From Marinomonas maritima (lineage in GTDB: Bacteria; Pseudomonadota; Gammaproteobacteria; Pseudomonadales; Marinomonadaceae): a DNA stretch of 64,000 nt. The position numbers were made by a program, and so were the translations under genes. Under the pieces are notes generated by a model. That model had not been told where the DNA came from, searched no databases, and saw only the letters and a program-made list of their open reading frames with translations. Numbering within the stretch: position 1 is the stretch's first letter; every line of letters starts with the position of its first letter. The stretch covers positions 1 to 64,000 of the forward strand of contig NZ_JAMZEG020000003.1 of assembly GCF_024435075.2 (NCBI RefSeq), given 5' to 3'. Of this stretch, positions 8,960-17,648 are shown in pieces.

Positions 8960-9178
8960 ATGAAAACGAAAACTTTTGTTCCGTCCATCAAGAGGTACAA
9001 CACTAAAAAAACAATCGATTATTGGGGGATACTTTTTGTTGGCTTTATCTTTGTATCTTCCATTGGCTGTTTTTTATTCGCTAATAACGTTGATCGACAG
9101 CTCTCTCACAACTTATCAGATGTGATGAAAAAGCCAAGCAGTATGATGATTGACATAGATCAGAAAAGAAAAAGCTAA
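8960..9178 (+). CDS. small single-span membrane protein, possibly iron-regulated
   Basis: Protein of 72 residues that I do not recognise. It has a basic N-terminus (KTKTFVPSIKRYNTKK), one hydrophobic segment of about 22 residues (YWGILFVGFIFVSSIGCFLF, containing one cysteine), then a polar tail rich in Ser, Met and Lys. The topology should be N-in. I chose the ATG at 8960 because GGAG at 8950 is six bases upstream; an ATG at 8957 is also possible. A Fur-like box lies just upstream. The universal stress protein gene starts 39 bp downstream and may be cotranscribed. Function unknown. Confidence 0.7.
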   Translation: MKTKTFVPSIKRYNTKKTIDYWGILFVGFIFVSSIGCFLFANNVDRQLSHNLSDVMKKPSSMMIDIDQKRKS

Positions 9179-9217
9179 AAGGAATAAGCTATCAGCACAT
9201 AAACAAAGGACTTTGCC

Positions 9218-9700
9218 ATGCTACCTAAAATAAACACGATTATTTACGCCTGCGATTTAGAAAACCAAACTCAAGCAGCCATGGAGCTTGTGCTGAATTT
9301 AGCCAATTTACACAAAGCAAAAATAATATTAATGCATGTAATGGAACCGCTAAATGCTCAAGCGTCCAACATGATCAATAACTATATTTCAGAAGAAGTA
9401 ATCGTTTCTATGCGAAAAGAGGCGCAAAAAGACATTCATAACCGTATGGAACAAATGCTGAGCAATTATATGCAACAACATGTGGAAGAACTTTCCACTT
9501 TAGAATATCCACCTGAGACACTCATCACCAGCGGCGCACCTTCAGACTGTATTCAACAGATAGCAAAAGCTCAGAATGCCGACTTGATTGTTATGAACAG
9601 CAGAACACACAGTCGATTAGGGCAAATGATTCTCGGCTCTACGGCCAATAAAGTCATACACAACAGCACCATTCCTGTGCTAGTTGTACCTATAAAATAG
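9218..9700 (+). CDS. universal stress protein (UspA family)
   Basis: Single Usp domain of 160 residues. The N-terminal strand IIYACDLENQTQAAMELVLNL is typical, and the C-terminal nucleotide-binding segment reads MNSRTHSRLGQMILGST, then VPVLVVP-like PVLVVPIK at the end. The first glycine of the G-x2-G-x9-G-S/T ATP motif appears to be serine (HSRLG), so ATP binding is uncertain. It starts with an AAAGGA ribosome site. If cotranscribed with the small membrane protein it could share the Fur-like control upstream, which is inference. Confidence 0.9.
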   Translation: MLPKINTIIYACDLENQTQAAMELVLNLANLHKAKIILMHVMEPLNAQASNMINNYISEEVIVSMRKEAQKDIHNRMEQMLSNYMQQHVEELSTLEYPPETLITSGAPSDCIQQIAKAQNADLIVMNSRTHSRLGQMILGSTANKVIHNSTIPVLVVPIK

Positions 9701-9739
9701 CCACTTACTCTAGCCACGCTCCTCGCTCTTAGATACACT

Positions 9740-9759
9740 TACTGTATATATAACCAGTA
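9740..9759 (+). promoter_or_regulatory. LexA-like (SOS) box in front of topB
   Basis: The core CTGTATATATAACCAG matches CTGT-N8-ACAG with a single mismatch, and the 20-bp site matches the E. coli SOS consensus at 18 of 20 positions. It sits inside a larger perfect inverted repeat with 12-bp arms (9733-9744 and 9755-9766) that ends two bases before the topB ATG. Confidence 0.6.
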
Positions 9760-9768
9760 AGTGTATTT

Positions 9769-11763
9769 ATGATTCTTTATATTGCAGAGAAACCCAGCCT
9801 TGCACGTGCTATTGCAGCTGCCCTACCGTCACCTCAGAAAAAAGAAGAAGGCTGTATTTGGCTGCCAAATGGGGACTGCGTCAGTTGGTGCATAGGTCAC
9901 TTACTCGAACAAGCAGAACCTCATCAATACAACCCCGCTTTTAAAGTCTGGAATATAGATCACTTACCTATTATCCCAACAGAATGGCAGTGGCAAGAAA
10001 AAACCAATACCAAAAAGCAACTTGGCATTCTGAAGAAACTCATCAAAAAAGCGACACACCTTGTTCATGCTGGCGATCCAGACAGAGAAGGACAACTTTT
10101 AGTCGACGAAGTCCTTCACTACACCAAGGTTCCAGCACAAAAGTTAAAAAGCACACAGCGCCTTTTGATCAATGACTTAACGCCCTCCGCTGTCAAAAAA
10201 TCGTTATCAAACTTACGTTTAAACAGTGAATTCTCGGCCTTATCTCGGTCGGCACTTGGTCGTGCTCGTGCAGATTGGTTGTTTGGCTTGAACCTAACGC
10301 GCGCTTACACCATTAAAGGACGCCAAGCGGGTTATCAGGGCGTTTTATCGATAGGGCGAGTACAAACCCCGGTATTAGGGCTTGTTGCTGCCAGGGACAA
10401 AGAAAGAGAAGCCTTTGTTCCAAAGGATTTTTATCAGGTATGGGCAAATGTACAAACGCATCAAGGCGTTGAGTTCCAAGCAAAATGGCTGCCAAGCGAG
10501 TCTTGCCAACCCTATATGGATGAAGAAAACCGAGTGCTGAGCTTACCGCTTGCACAAAATGTTGCCAATCGTATTACGAATAAACCCGCTCTCGTTGTGG
10601 ACGCTAACTACAAGCAAAAAAAGCAGCCAGCACCATTACCCTACAGTTTGTCGGCACTTCAAATTGATGCAGCCAAAGCCTTCTCCCTTTCTGCTCAGCA
10701 AGTATTAGATATTTGCCAAACACTTTATGAACGTCATCAGATGATCACGTATCCACGATCTGATTGCCGTTATTTACCGACCCAACAACACAAAGACGCA
10801 CCTGCGATCATTGCAGCACTCATTCGCTCGGGCGGTGAAATACAACAAGGTGCTGAAAGCGCCGACGCATCGAAAAAAAACAAAGTGTGGAATGACAAAC
10901 AAGTCACGGCCCACCATGCCATCATCCCAACGACGCAAGCACACAAAGCCGCGTCATTATCTAAAACCGAAACCTTGGTATTTAACCTAATTGCCCGACA
11001 ATATTTAATGCAGTTTTACCCAGAATACGATTACCTCGCGTCTTATATTAAATTGGAAATCGAAGGCGGCCACTTTGAAGCAAAAGGTAATACGCCTATC
11101 TCACTCGGTTGGAAAGCTCTTTTACCCAACAAAGCAAAAAGCCAAGATTCAGACGAAGAAAACCAAAGCATCTTACCAAAGCTAAAAAAAGCAGATACAT
11201 TATGGTGTACAAAAGGGCAAGTTCAAGAAAAAATCACCACCCCACCCGCTGCTTTTACGGATGCAACCTTGCTAGCGGCTATGACGGGGATTAGCCGCTT
11301 TGTCACCAATAAAGACATTCGCGCGATTCTAAAAGAAACCGATGGTCTAGGCACTGAAGCCACACGCGCCAGTATTATAGAGCTTCTTTTCAAGAGGAAT
11401 TTTCTAATGAGGCAAGGCAAACAAATTCACGCCAGCCAAACAGGTCGTGCTTTTATTGATTGTTTACCAGAGCAATTAGTCACTCCCGATATGACAGCTC
11501 AATGGGAATCTACTCTTAACGGCATCAGTCTTGGCGAAGCCAGTTATCAAGACTTTATGACGAACTTAGAAGGGAATTTAAATCAGCTACTGAACGCTTC
11601 TCGGGATATGCCAACCTCAGCATTACAAAACCTACCATCACCGAAAAATCCGTTTACCAAACGAAAAAGCTCAACCAGTAAAAAATCAACAGGTACGCGC
11701 AAAGCTACCAATGCAAAATCCACAACCTCAAACGCAAGAAGACGCCCAAAAGCGTCTTCTTGA
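9769..11763 (+). CDS. topB: DNA topoisomerase III
   Basis: Type IA topoisomerase that decatenates DNA and resolves recombination intermediates with RecQ. It has 664 residues, close to E. coli TopB. The N-terminal Toprim domain has AEKPSLARAI with the catalytic glutamate at residue 7, and the metal motif DPDREG at 103-108. The active-site tyrosine is Tyr328 in MITYPRSDCRYLP. The C-terminal tail of about 40 residues is strongly basic (Lys, Arg, Ser, Thr) and probably binds DNA. No clear ribosome site is seen, because the inverted repeat of the LexA-like box reaches to within two bases of the ATG. Confidence 0.96.
   Translation: MILYIAEKPSLARAIAAALPSPQKKEEGCIWLPNGDCVSWCIGHLLEQAEPHQYNPAFKVWNIDHLPIIPTEWQWQEKTNTKKQLGILKKLIKKATHLVHAGDPDREGQLLVDEVLHYTKVPAQKLKSTQRLLINDLTPSAVKKSLSNLRLNSEFSALSRSALGRARADWLFGLNLTRAYTIKGRQAGYQGVLSIGRVQTPVLGLVAARDKEREAFVPKDFYQVWANVQTHQGVEFQAKWLPSESCQPYMDEENRVLSLPLAQNVANRITNKPALVVDANYKQKKQPAPLPYSLSALQIDAAKAFSLSAQQVLDICQTLYERHQMITYPRSDCRYLPTQQHKDAPAIIAALIRSGGEIQQGAESADASKKNKVWNDKQVTAHHAIIPTTQAHKAASLSKTETLVFNLIARQYLMQFYPEYDYLASYIKLEIEGGHFEAKGNTPISLGWKALLPNKAKSQDSDEENQSILPKLKKADTLWCTKGQVQEKITTPPAAFTDATLLAAMTGISRFVTNKDIRAILKETDGLGTEATRASIIELLFKRNFLMRQGKQIHASQTGRAFIDCLPEQLVTPDMTAQWESTLNGISLGEASYQDFMTNLEGNLNQLLNASRDMPTSALQNLPSPKNPFTKRKSSTSKKSTGTRKATNAKSTTSNARRRPKASS
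11736..11761 (+). terminator. hairpin overlapping the topB stop codon
   Basis: AAGAAGACGC-CCAAAA-GCGTCTTCTT, a perfect 10-bp stem whose last base is the first base of the TGA. It lacks a T tract after the stem, so intrinsic termination is uncertain. Confidence 0.4.
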
Positions 11764-11799
11764 TAAAAGTAGTCTTCTCAATAAAGCTTAATCAACGCA

Positions 11800-12420
11800 T
11801 TAACCAACGGCTAGCCAAACGCCAACACCAATCATTAATGAGCCCGCAATACGATTCATAATTCTTACATTACCACTTTGCATTAGAATCGATTTAAGTG
11901 TTCTGCCACCCGCCGCATAAATAAGTAAGCACGTCAGCTCAAGCGTTAGAATAATCGTAATCAGCACAGCTAACTGACTTGTAAGAGGCTGACTGGCATC
12001 TAAAAAAGGCGGTAATAACGCAACAAAAAATGCCCAGCCTTTAGGGTTTGCTATTGCAGTTACAAAGCCTTGCGATATTAGGTCAATTCGTGAGGCGGGT
12101 TTGGTGTCATTAGCATCCGCTTTAATGGCCATTTTACCTTTAGATAACCACATTTGAAGACCAACAAAAGCAAGATAAGCACCTCCGATGTATTTCAGTA
12201 CGATAAATACATTAGGATAATTCAATAATAATGCCGCCACTCCAATCGCTGACAAAATAGCCACGGTTGCAACACCTACAAGCTCACCTAGCATCATCCA
12301 AAGCGCACGTTTTACACCAATTGTCATACCCAATGTCATCGCCAATGTCATGCACATACCTGGAGTAATAGACACAAAAAAGAACGTCGGTATAAATGCA
12401 GAAAGAAGTGCGAGATTCAC
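11800..12420 (-). CDS. LysE/RhtB family amino acid exporter
   Basis: Inner-membrane exporter of 206 residues with about six hydrophobic segments and the family N-terminus (FIPTFFFVSITPGMCMTLAM, where most members have TPGP). Such proteins export amino acids or homoserine lactones. The start is a GTG at 12418-12420 with AAGGA eight bases upstream. It is convergent with topB and downstream of nothing obvious. The substrate cannot be assigned; no adjacent Lrp/LysR regulator is present to hint at it. Confidence 0.9.
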   Translation of the reverse strand: MNLALLSAFIPTFFFVSITPGMCMTLAMTLGMTIGVKRALWMMLGELVGVATVAILSAIGVAALLLNYPNVFIVLKYIGGAYLAFVGLQMWLSKGKMAIKADANDTKPASRIDLISQGFVTAIANPKGWAFFVALLPPFLDASQPLTSQLAVLITIILTLELTCLLIYAAGGRTLKSILMQSGNVRIMNRIAGSLMIGVGVWLAVG

Positions 12421-12539
12421 AAAGAAATCCTTACTAAAATGAGGTTAAATTGGAAAGAAAACGGTGTAATCTGTGGGAGCTAGCAAGAGCCAGACTCTTA
12501 TTAAAATAGCAAAATCATCATGGTAGAAGCTGAATATAA

Positions 12540-13322
12540 TTAAAAGCGTTTTTTTGTCTGAAACGTAGAATCTTCTATAAATTTACTCCATTCATCATCT
12601 AACTCCTCTTCGCCTTCACTTTCCATGCTTTTACTCATTTCTTCTTCGGCTTTTTGTAAAGCAAGATCGTCTTGAATTTCTTGAAGCAGATCTTTGATTT
12701 TAAGAATGACTGGTTGAGCCTCAAGCGATTCTTTGATCGGTGCTAATTGAGATAAAGCCTCTTTATACATATCAACAGCCGTCTCCATTTGACCACTCAA
12801 AAATGCCTTACGAGCAAGATATGAATGATAATCCGCATTAATTTTATAATGATAAAAGTTTAATAATTTGCCATATCGATGAGCAATATCCGAATTGATA
12901 GACTTTTCTTTTTGAGACAACACTAAAAACGATTTAAAAGATTCAAACAAGCGCTTTACTTCAAGTATCAGAAGCTCATCATTCATCGGCTTAGCGCGCC
13001 TTTTCTGCTTACTCGCTTGAAACTCAGACATTTCTTCCGCTAAATGACCACGACGACGAGTCAGTGTGGCATCCGGCTGAAGCTCCAATAACTGATCGTA
13101 TATGATAATCATGCGAGAGAATAACCACAACCTCATGTCTTTGGGCTGATATTGAGGTGGCATATCATCGAGATACCGACGTACTTGACGCAATTGATTA
13201 TTAAGCAATGCTACTTTACGCAATTTCTCCAATCGTGCCTGCTCTTTTAACTGAAGAAAAATTGCAAAGGCAATAAATCCACCGATCACGAGCAAAAGTA
13301 CAGTAATGGTTACAGCTGTCAT
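12540..13322 (-). CDS. single-span helical protein, uncharacterised (paralog of upstream gene)
   Basis: Hypothetical protein of 260 residues. Residues 5-24 form an N-terminal membrane anchor (VTITVLLLVIGGFIAFAIFL), followed by a basic helical region and a helix-rich cytoplasmic body. Near residues 175-200, LARKAFLSGQMETAVDMYKE looks like one TPR-type helical hairpin. The tail is acidic (EGEEELDDEW). The gene 86 bp upstream encodes a protein with the same layout, and a similar AY-x-D/A-LL then Y-x-x-AL pattern at the same relative place. The two are probably divergent paralogs in one operon. No function is assigned. Confidence 0.75.
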   Translation of the reverse strand: MTAVTITVLLLVIGGFIAFAIFLQLKEQARLEKLRKVALLNNQLRQVRRYLDDMPPQYQPKDMRLWLFSRMIIIYDQLLELQPDATLTRRRGHLAEEMSEFQASKQKRRAKPMNDELLILEVKRLFESFKSFLVLSQKEKSINSDIAHRYGKLLNFYHYKINADYHSYLARKAFLSGQMETAVDMYKEALSQLAPIKESLEAQPVILKIKDLLQEIQDDLALQKAEEEMSKSMESEGEEELDDEWSKFIEDSTFQTKKRF

Positions 13323-13408
13323 ATGATACGTAGTTTACCTTAGTAAGGTTTATAGCAGGACAACATCCTATTCTGCTTCTAAAGGTTAATGCAATAAAAC
13401 TCGCCAAC

Positions 13409-14110
13409 TTACTTCAACTCAGATTCCGTTTTATCTCTTTTTGAAAATAAAACCTTTTCAACATCCTGTATCATGTTTTGTAGGCGCACTATCTCTCTTT
13501 TCGAGCTACTCACGGAACGGTTCTTTTCTATTGAGGACAAAGCAATTCGATATTTTTCTAATGCCAGCCCTTTTTTATCATTTTCTAAATCCAGTCCAGC
13601 CTGTTTTACCAGTAAATCACGATAAGCTAATGCATGAGCATATCTAACTAAAACAATATGGTGCTTTACTATCACTCGACTGACGACACGATTTTCTGGA
13701 ATATTCCTCATTTCTCTAAGAATGTACTGAAGCGCATCACAAACTTGATCAAATTGCTCTTGGCTCCCTACACGATCCCTAGTCACTTGTTGTCGTCCTG
13801 ACTTTAATTCAGTCAAACAATCTACTAAAAAACCCTGTTTTGACACAAACTTTGACTGATAATTAGCATTTTTTAGCTGTCCAATCACATAAAGTAAATA
13901 TTCCAAGAAAAAAACGTTGGTCTCTTTCGTTAGATAGCGATCGGATATCATCTCTAAAGAGTAAAGCAATCGTTCACTTCGACTCGATAAACGAGAAAGT
14001 AGTCTTTCCCTTAGCGCTTTTCGATGTTTTTTCCATCGGAAAAAAGCAGGAAGCAAGCAGCACAAAACCAATAAAACAACTAAAGCTAAAACAAACATAT
14101 TTGATTTCAC
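13409..14110 (-). CDS. single-span helical protein, uncharacterised (paralog of downstream gene)
   Basis: Hypothetical protein of 233 residues from a GTG at 14110; an ATG at 14098 four codons in is an alternative, and neither has a strong ribosome site. Residues about 5-24 are a membrane anchor (MFVLALVVLLVLCCLLPAFF), followed by a very basic stretch (RWKKHRKALRERLLSRL) that should stay cytoplasmic. The rest is predicted helical, with a KGLALEKYRIALSSIEK segment resembling the TPR-like hairpin of the downstream protein. It is separated from the phosphate transporter upstream by a terminator. Function unknown. Confidence 0.72.
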   Translation of the reverse strand: MKSNMFVLALVVLLVLCCLLPAFFRWKKHRKALRERLLSRLSSRSERLLYSLEMISDRYLTKETNVFFLEYLLYVIGQLKNANYQSKFVSKQGFLVDCLTELKSGRQQVTRDRVGSQEQFDQVCDALQYILREMRNIPENRVVSRVIVKHHIVLVRYAHALAYRDLLVKQAGLDLENDKKGLALEKYRIALSSIEKNRSVSSSKREIVRLQNMIQDVEKVLFSKRDKTESELK

Positions 14111-14190
14111 TACTTAACAACCGTCTAACACTGACTTTCTTTAAAAACAAATAAGTAACATACTTTTATATAACACTGACGACGCTATGA

Positions 14191-14229
14191 ATACAAAAAA
14201 AGACCAGAGAATCTGATCTTTTTTTGTAT
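14191..14229 (-). terminator. terminator after PiT transporter gene
   Basis: An 18-bp stem (ATACAAAAAAAGA..CAGA against TCTG..TCTTTTTTTGTAT) with one mismatch and T tracts on both strands. Confidence 0.88.
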
Positions 14230-14243
14230 ATCGCTTAACTTAT

Positions 14244-15818
14244 TTATCGAGCGATCGAAAATCCAAGTAACATATAAAAAATCATAGCGGCCAGTAAAGC
14301 GGAAGCAGGAACAGTAATTACCCACGCTGCTGCAATACGTAATAGAGCAGAACGTTTAACTAATTCTTTCTTCGTGGCTTTCTTCAACCCTTTACGCTCT
14401 GAAGAAGAAATAGGTGAAGACGATTGCGCTGCTTTCAACTCTTTCAAAATGCTGCGCTTCTCTTCTACATCGGCTAACTTGAACCTTTTAACAAACTCTT
14501 GAGTCTGCTGTCCATTAAGACCCGCTGACTCAGAATGAGAAGTAATCGCTGCCAACTTCTTCTCGTAAGACAGTTTTAAATACTCACGTAAAAAGCCTAC
14601 GCCAAAAATACCACCAACAGCAATATGCGTAGAACTCACAGGTAAACCAAGCTGAGACGCAATAATAACGGTAATAGCGGCGGCCATGGCAACACAAAAT
14701 GCTCGAGTTTTGTCTAACTCTGTAATTTCAGACCCGACCGTCTTAATCAGCTTAGGGCCAAACAAAGCAAGACCGACTGCAATACCCAACCCCCCCACTA
14801 CCATGATCCAAAGAGGGATAGACGCCTTACTAGACACAGCCCCTGTCATCAAAGCGTCGTTAATCGCTGCAAGAGGTCCGATGGCATTGGCCACATCATT
14901 CGCACCATGCGCAAAACTTAACAACGCCGCAGACACAATAAGAGGAAGGGTGAACAAACTATTCACCGCATCTTTGTTATTTTCCAACGACGACGCGGCT
15001 TTTTCTACCATAGGTCGAACAATGAAATAAACAGTCAATGCAATCGCAAGCGCAATAAGACCCGCAGTAACAAAATCTAATTGCCAAATTTTCTTCAAAC
15101 CTTTCAGAATCAGGTAAGTAGAAAACGCCCAAACCATGAATGCAACAAGCAAAGGAACAACTTTCTTGGCCGATTCAATCATGTCACTTTTGTAGGTAAC
15201 TGAACGTTTGATGTACATCAAAAACAAAGCCGCAATGACGCCACCCAACACAGGCGAGATAACCCAACTTGCAACAATAGCAATCAATTTATCCCAGTTC
15301 GCAATATCCAAACCACCCGCAGCAATACCAGCACCTAAAACACCACCAACAATAGAGTGTGTTGTCGAAACCGGTGCGCCGAGATATGTGGCTAAATTAA
15401 GCCAAATTGCACCCGCAAGTAAAGCCGCCATCATGACCCATATAAAGGTTTCAGTATCGCCTATTGAGTTCGGGTTTATAATACCGTTCTTAATGGTTCC
15501 AACAACCGTACCACCAGCAATCAAAGCACCAGCCGCTTCAAAAATAGCTGCAATTAAAATTGCACCTGTCATAGACAACGCTTTAGACCCTACCGCTGGC
15601 CCCACATTATTGGCGACATCATTGGCACCAATATTTACCGCCATGTAAGCGCCTATTGCCGCTGCTATGGCTAAAATGGACAGATTAGAAACCCCCACAC
15701 CATTAGATGATGCATAAAAACCGGCGGCTAACACAAACGCTAAAGCGATTAATACACGAACAAACTCATGTCCACTCAATAAAGTGGATTCTTCTTTCGG
15801 GCTATTTGTAAGATCCAT
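14244..15818 (-). CDS. PiT family inorganic phosphate transporter
   Basis: Low-affinity phosphate (metal-phosphate) symporter of 524 residues with about ten or more membrane segments. Both internal-repeat signatures are present: GANDVANNVGPAVGS near residue 65 and GANDVANAIGPLAA near 305. A hydrophilic loop of about 90 residues (near 415-490, rich in Lys and Glu) sits before the last membrane helix. Unlike many pit genes there is no PhoU-like DUF47 gene beside it. A 21-bp perfect palindrome lies about 120 bp upstream. No Pho box is visible, which fits a transporter used when phosphate is plentiful. Confidence 0.94.
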   Translation of the reverse strand: MDLTNSPKEESTLLSGHEFVRVLIALAFVLAAGFYASSNGVGVSNLSILAIAAAIGAYMAVNIGANDVANNVGPAVGSKALSMTGAILIAAIFEAAGALIAGGTVVGTIKNGIINPNSIGDTETFIWVMMAALLAGAIWLNLATYLGAPVSTTHSIVGGVLGAGIAAGGLDIANWDKLIAIVASWVISPVLGGVIAALFLMYIKRSVTYKSDMIESAKKVVPLLVAFMVWAFSTYLILKGLKKIWQLDFVTAGLIALAIALTVYFIVRPMVEKAASSLENNKDAVNSLFTLPLIVSAALLSFAHGANDVANAIGPLAAINDALMTGAVSSKASIPLWIMVVGGLGIAVGLALFGPKLIKTVGSEITELDKTRAFCVAMAAAITVIIASQLGLPVSSTHIAVGGIFGVGFLREYLKLSYEKKLAAITSHSESAGLNGQQTQEFVKRFKLADVEEKRSILKELKAAQSSSPISSSERKGLKKATKKELVKRSALLRIAAAWVITVPASALLAAMIFYMLLGFSIAR

Positions 15819-15937
15819 ACGGGCTCTTCTTTCTATAATTAATCTATACCAAACCGTTGTTAGTTAAGGGGACTCGACATTAACAACGCCATGCTGATCC
15901 TAGCATCTCAAATTAATTCGGCTCTCAATTCATCCCG

Positions 15938-15958
15938 TTACATTTTGATAAAATGTAA
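15938..15958. repeat. 21-bp perfect palindrome upstream of PiT gene
   Basis: Arms TTACATTTT and AAAATGTAA around GAT. The rest of the 335-bp gap between the PiT gene and sdaA holds only the sdaA terminator and AT-rich DNA. It has no T tract after it and looks more like an operator than a terminator. The binding protein is unknown. Confidence 0.5.
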
Positions 15959-16033
15959 ATTTCGCGTCATTCTACACTGCGAGTCTTTAGATAAAAACCC
16001 CTAAAATCATTGATAGCGACGACTCAAAAAAGA

Positions 16034-16061
16034 ACAAAAAAAGTGCCTTAACAAGGCACTG
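16034..16061 (-). terminator. terminator after sdaA
   Basis: AGTGCCTT-AAC-AAGGCACT stem; read on the minus strand it is followed by TTTTTTTG. Confidence 0.9.
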
Positions 16062-16153
16062 AATAGAAATATACTACAGAAATATGACGGTTTTGTTACA
16101 GTTTAAATATCCAAACAACACACTATTAACATAGAGCAATAAATACAGAATAA

Positions 16154-17536
16154 TTAACACTCAATCACATTAACCGCTAGTCCACCGCGCGATGTTTCTT
16201 TGTATTTATCATTCATATCTCGTCCTGTATCGCGCATAGTACGAATCACCTTATCTAGAGAAACGTAGTGCGTTCCATCTCCCCGAAGCGCCATACTGGC
16301 AGAGTTAATGGCTTTCATGGACCCCATGGCATTACGTTCAATACAAGGTACCTGCACTAACCCTCCAATAGGGTCACACGTTAATCCTAAATTATGCTCC
16401 ATACCAATTTCTGCGGCATTTTCTATTTGCTCAGGAGAGCCCCCTGTAGCGGCTGCCAAACCAGCCGCCGCCATAGCGCAAGCCGATCCGACCTCCCCCT
16501 GACAACCAACTTCAGCACCAGAAATAGAGGCATTCTCTTTAAACAAAAATCCAATAGCCGCGGCCGTAAGGAAGAAATCAATAATTCCCTCTTCGCTAGA
16601 ACGAGGACAAAACTCCCAGTAATAATGTAAAACTGCAGGAATAATACCTGCTGCGCCATTTGTGGGAGCGGTTACCACTCGACCACCGGCGGCATTTTCT
16701 TCATTTACCGCCAAAGCATAAAGATTCACCCAGTCCATTGCTCCTAGTGACGGTGTAATCATATCCATACGCGTTTTACTGGTTAAATCCCTATACAAAC
16801 TTGCTGCTCTTCGCTTTACCTTCAGACCACCAGGTAAAATACCTTCATTGCGAATTCCTTGCTGTACACAGGCTTTCATTGCAGACCAGATTGAAAGAAT
16901 TCCCTGTTTAATCTCTTCCTCTGTTCTCCAATATTTTTCATTTTCCATCATAATCTGCGCAATGCTCTTGTCTTGTGTTCGGCAAAGCTGAATGAGCGTT
17001 TCGGCATCATGAAAAACATGAGGGAGTTCAGTAGTATCTTCAACTAACGCCACATTCCCATGTTCATCTTCTTGGACAATAAAACCACCACCAACAGAAT
17101 AAAATGTCGCTTGATGAATAGCTTGACCGTCAACATCAAAAGCCACTAGAACCATACCATTCGCATGAAAATCCAAGCGATCAATACGGTGATAAATAAT
17201 GTCTGTGGCAACATCAATATTGATAGTTTGTTGAGCTAATAGATTCAGCTGCGACAGACTCTCTATTTGCTTAACGCGCTCACTCACACCGCTTGGATCA
17301 ATGGACTCTGGCAGTTCATCTTCAAGCCCCATTAATACAGCCGTTCCAGTGCCATGGCCTTTGCCTGTGGCACCAAGCGAACCATATAGATCCACTTTTA
17401 AGCGAGTTACTTTCGATAATAAATGTCGATCTTGTAATTGGTGAGCAAATTGATTTGCTGCCACCATAGGGCCAACAGTATGAGAACTTGACGGTCCAAT
17501 GCCCACTTTAAACAGATCAAATAAACTGATTGCCAT
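16154..17536 (-). CDS. sdaA: L-serine ammonia-lyase (single-chain, Fe-S)
   Basis: Converts L-serine to pyruvate and ammonia in the cytoplasm. It is the single-chain type with both domains in 460 residues. The N-terminus SLFDLFKVGIGPSSSHTVGPM is characteristic. The iron-sulfur region contains EVGCQGEVGSACAMAAAG and GLTCDPIGGLVQVPCIERN. I placed the start at the ATG at 17534-17536 because GAGG lies about nine bases upstream and the protein then begins MAISLFDLF as in the family. A longer frame to 17620 has no such support. A 16-bp inverted repeat lies about 100 bp upstream, and a dead symporter gene is divergent. Confidence 0.96.
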   Translation of the reverse strand: MAISLFDLFKVGIGPSSSHTVGPMVAANQFAHQLQDRHLLSKVTRLKVDLYGSLGATGKGHGTGTAVLMGLEDELPESIDPSGVSERVKQIESLSQLNLLAQQTINIDVATDIIYHRIDRLDFHANGMVLVAFDVDGQAIHQATFYSVGGGFIVQEDEHGNVALVEDTTELPHVFHDAETLIQLCRTQDKSIAQIMMENEKYWRTEEEIKQGILSIWSAMKACVQQGIRNEGILPGGLKVKRRAASLYRDLTSKTRMDMITPSLGAMDWVNLYALAVNEENAAGGRVVTAPTNGAAGIIPAVLHYYWEFCPRSSEEGIIDFFLTAAAIGFLFKENASISGAEVGCQGEVGSACAMAAAGLAAATGGSPEQIENAAEIGMEHNLGLTCDPIGGLVQVPCIERNAMGSMKAINSASMALRGDGTHYVSLDKVIRTMRDTGRDMNDKYKETSRGGLAVNVIEC

Positions 17537-17632
17537 AACCTTTTCCTCTGTCATCAGGCTTTCACCCGTACGACGATCAAAATACAAAAATACGATAGTA
17601 CTAACAAACGAAATTATCACTTAAGAGATAAA

Positions 17633-17648
17633 GTTTCCAATCGGAAAC
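17633..17648. repeat. inverted repeat upstream of sdaA
   Basis: GTTTCC-AATC-GGAAAC, a perfect 6-4-6 dyad about 97 bp before the sdaA start and 225 bp before the symporter remnant. A candidate operator for either. Nothing else was recognised in the 336-bp gap. Confidence 0.4.

Noticed and set aside
14686..15648. Long plus-strand frames opposite the PiT transporter
   Set aside because: Antisense shadows caused by codon bias; no ribosome sites and low-complexity Ala/Pro/Thr composition.
15819..16033. Pho box upstream of the PiT transporter
   Set aside because: I looked for paired TGTCAT half-sites at 11-bp spacing on the minus strand and found none.
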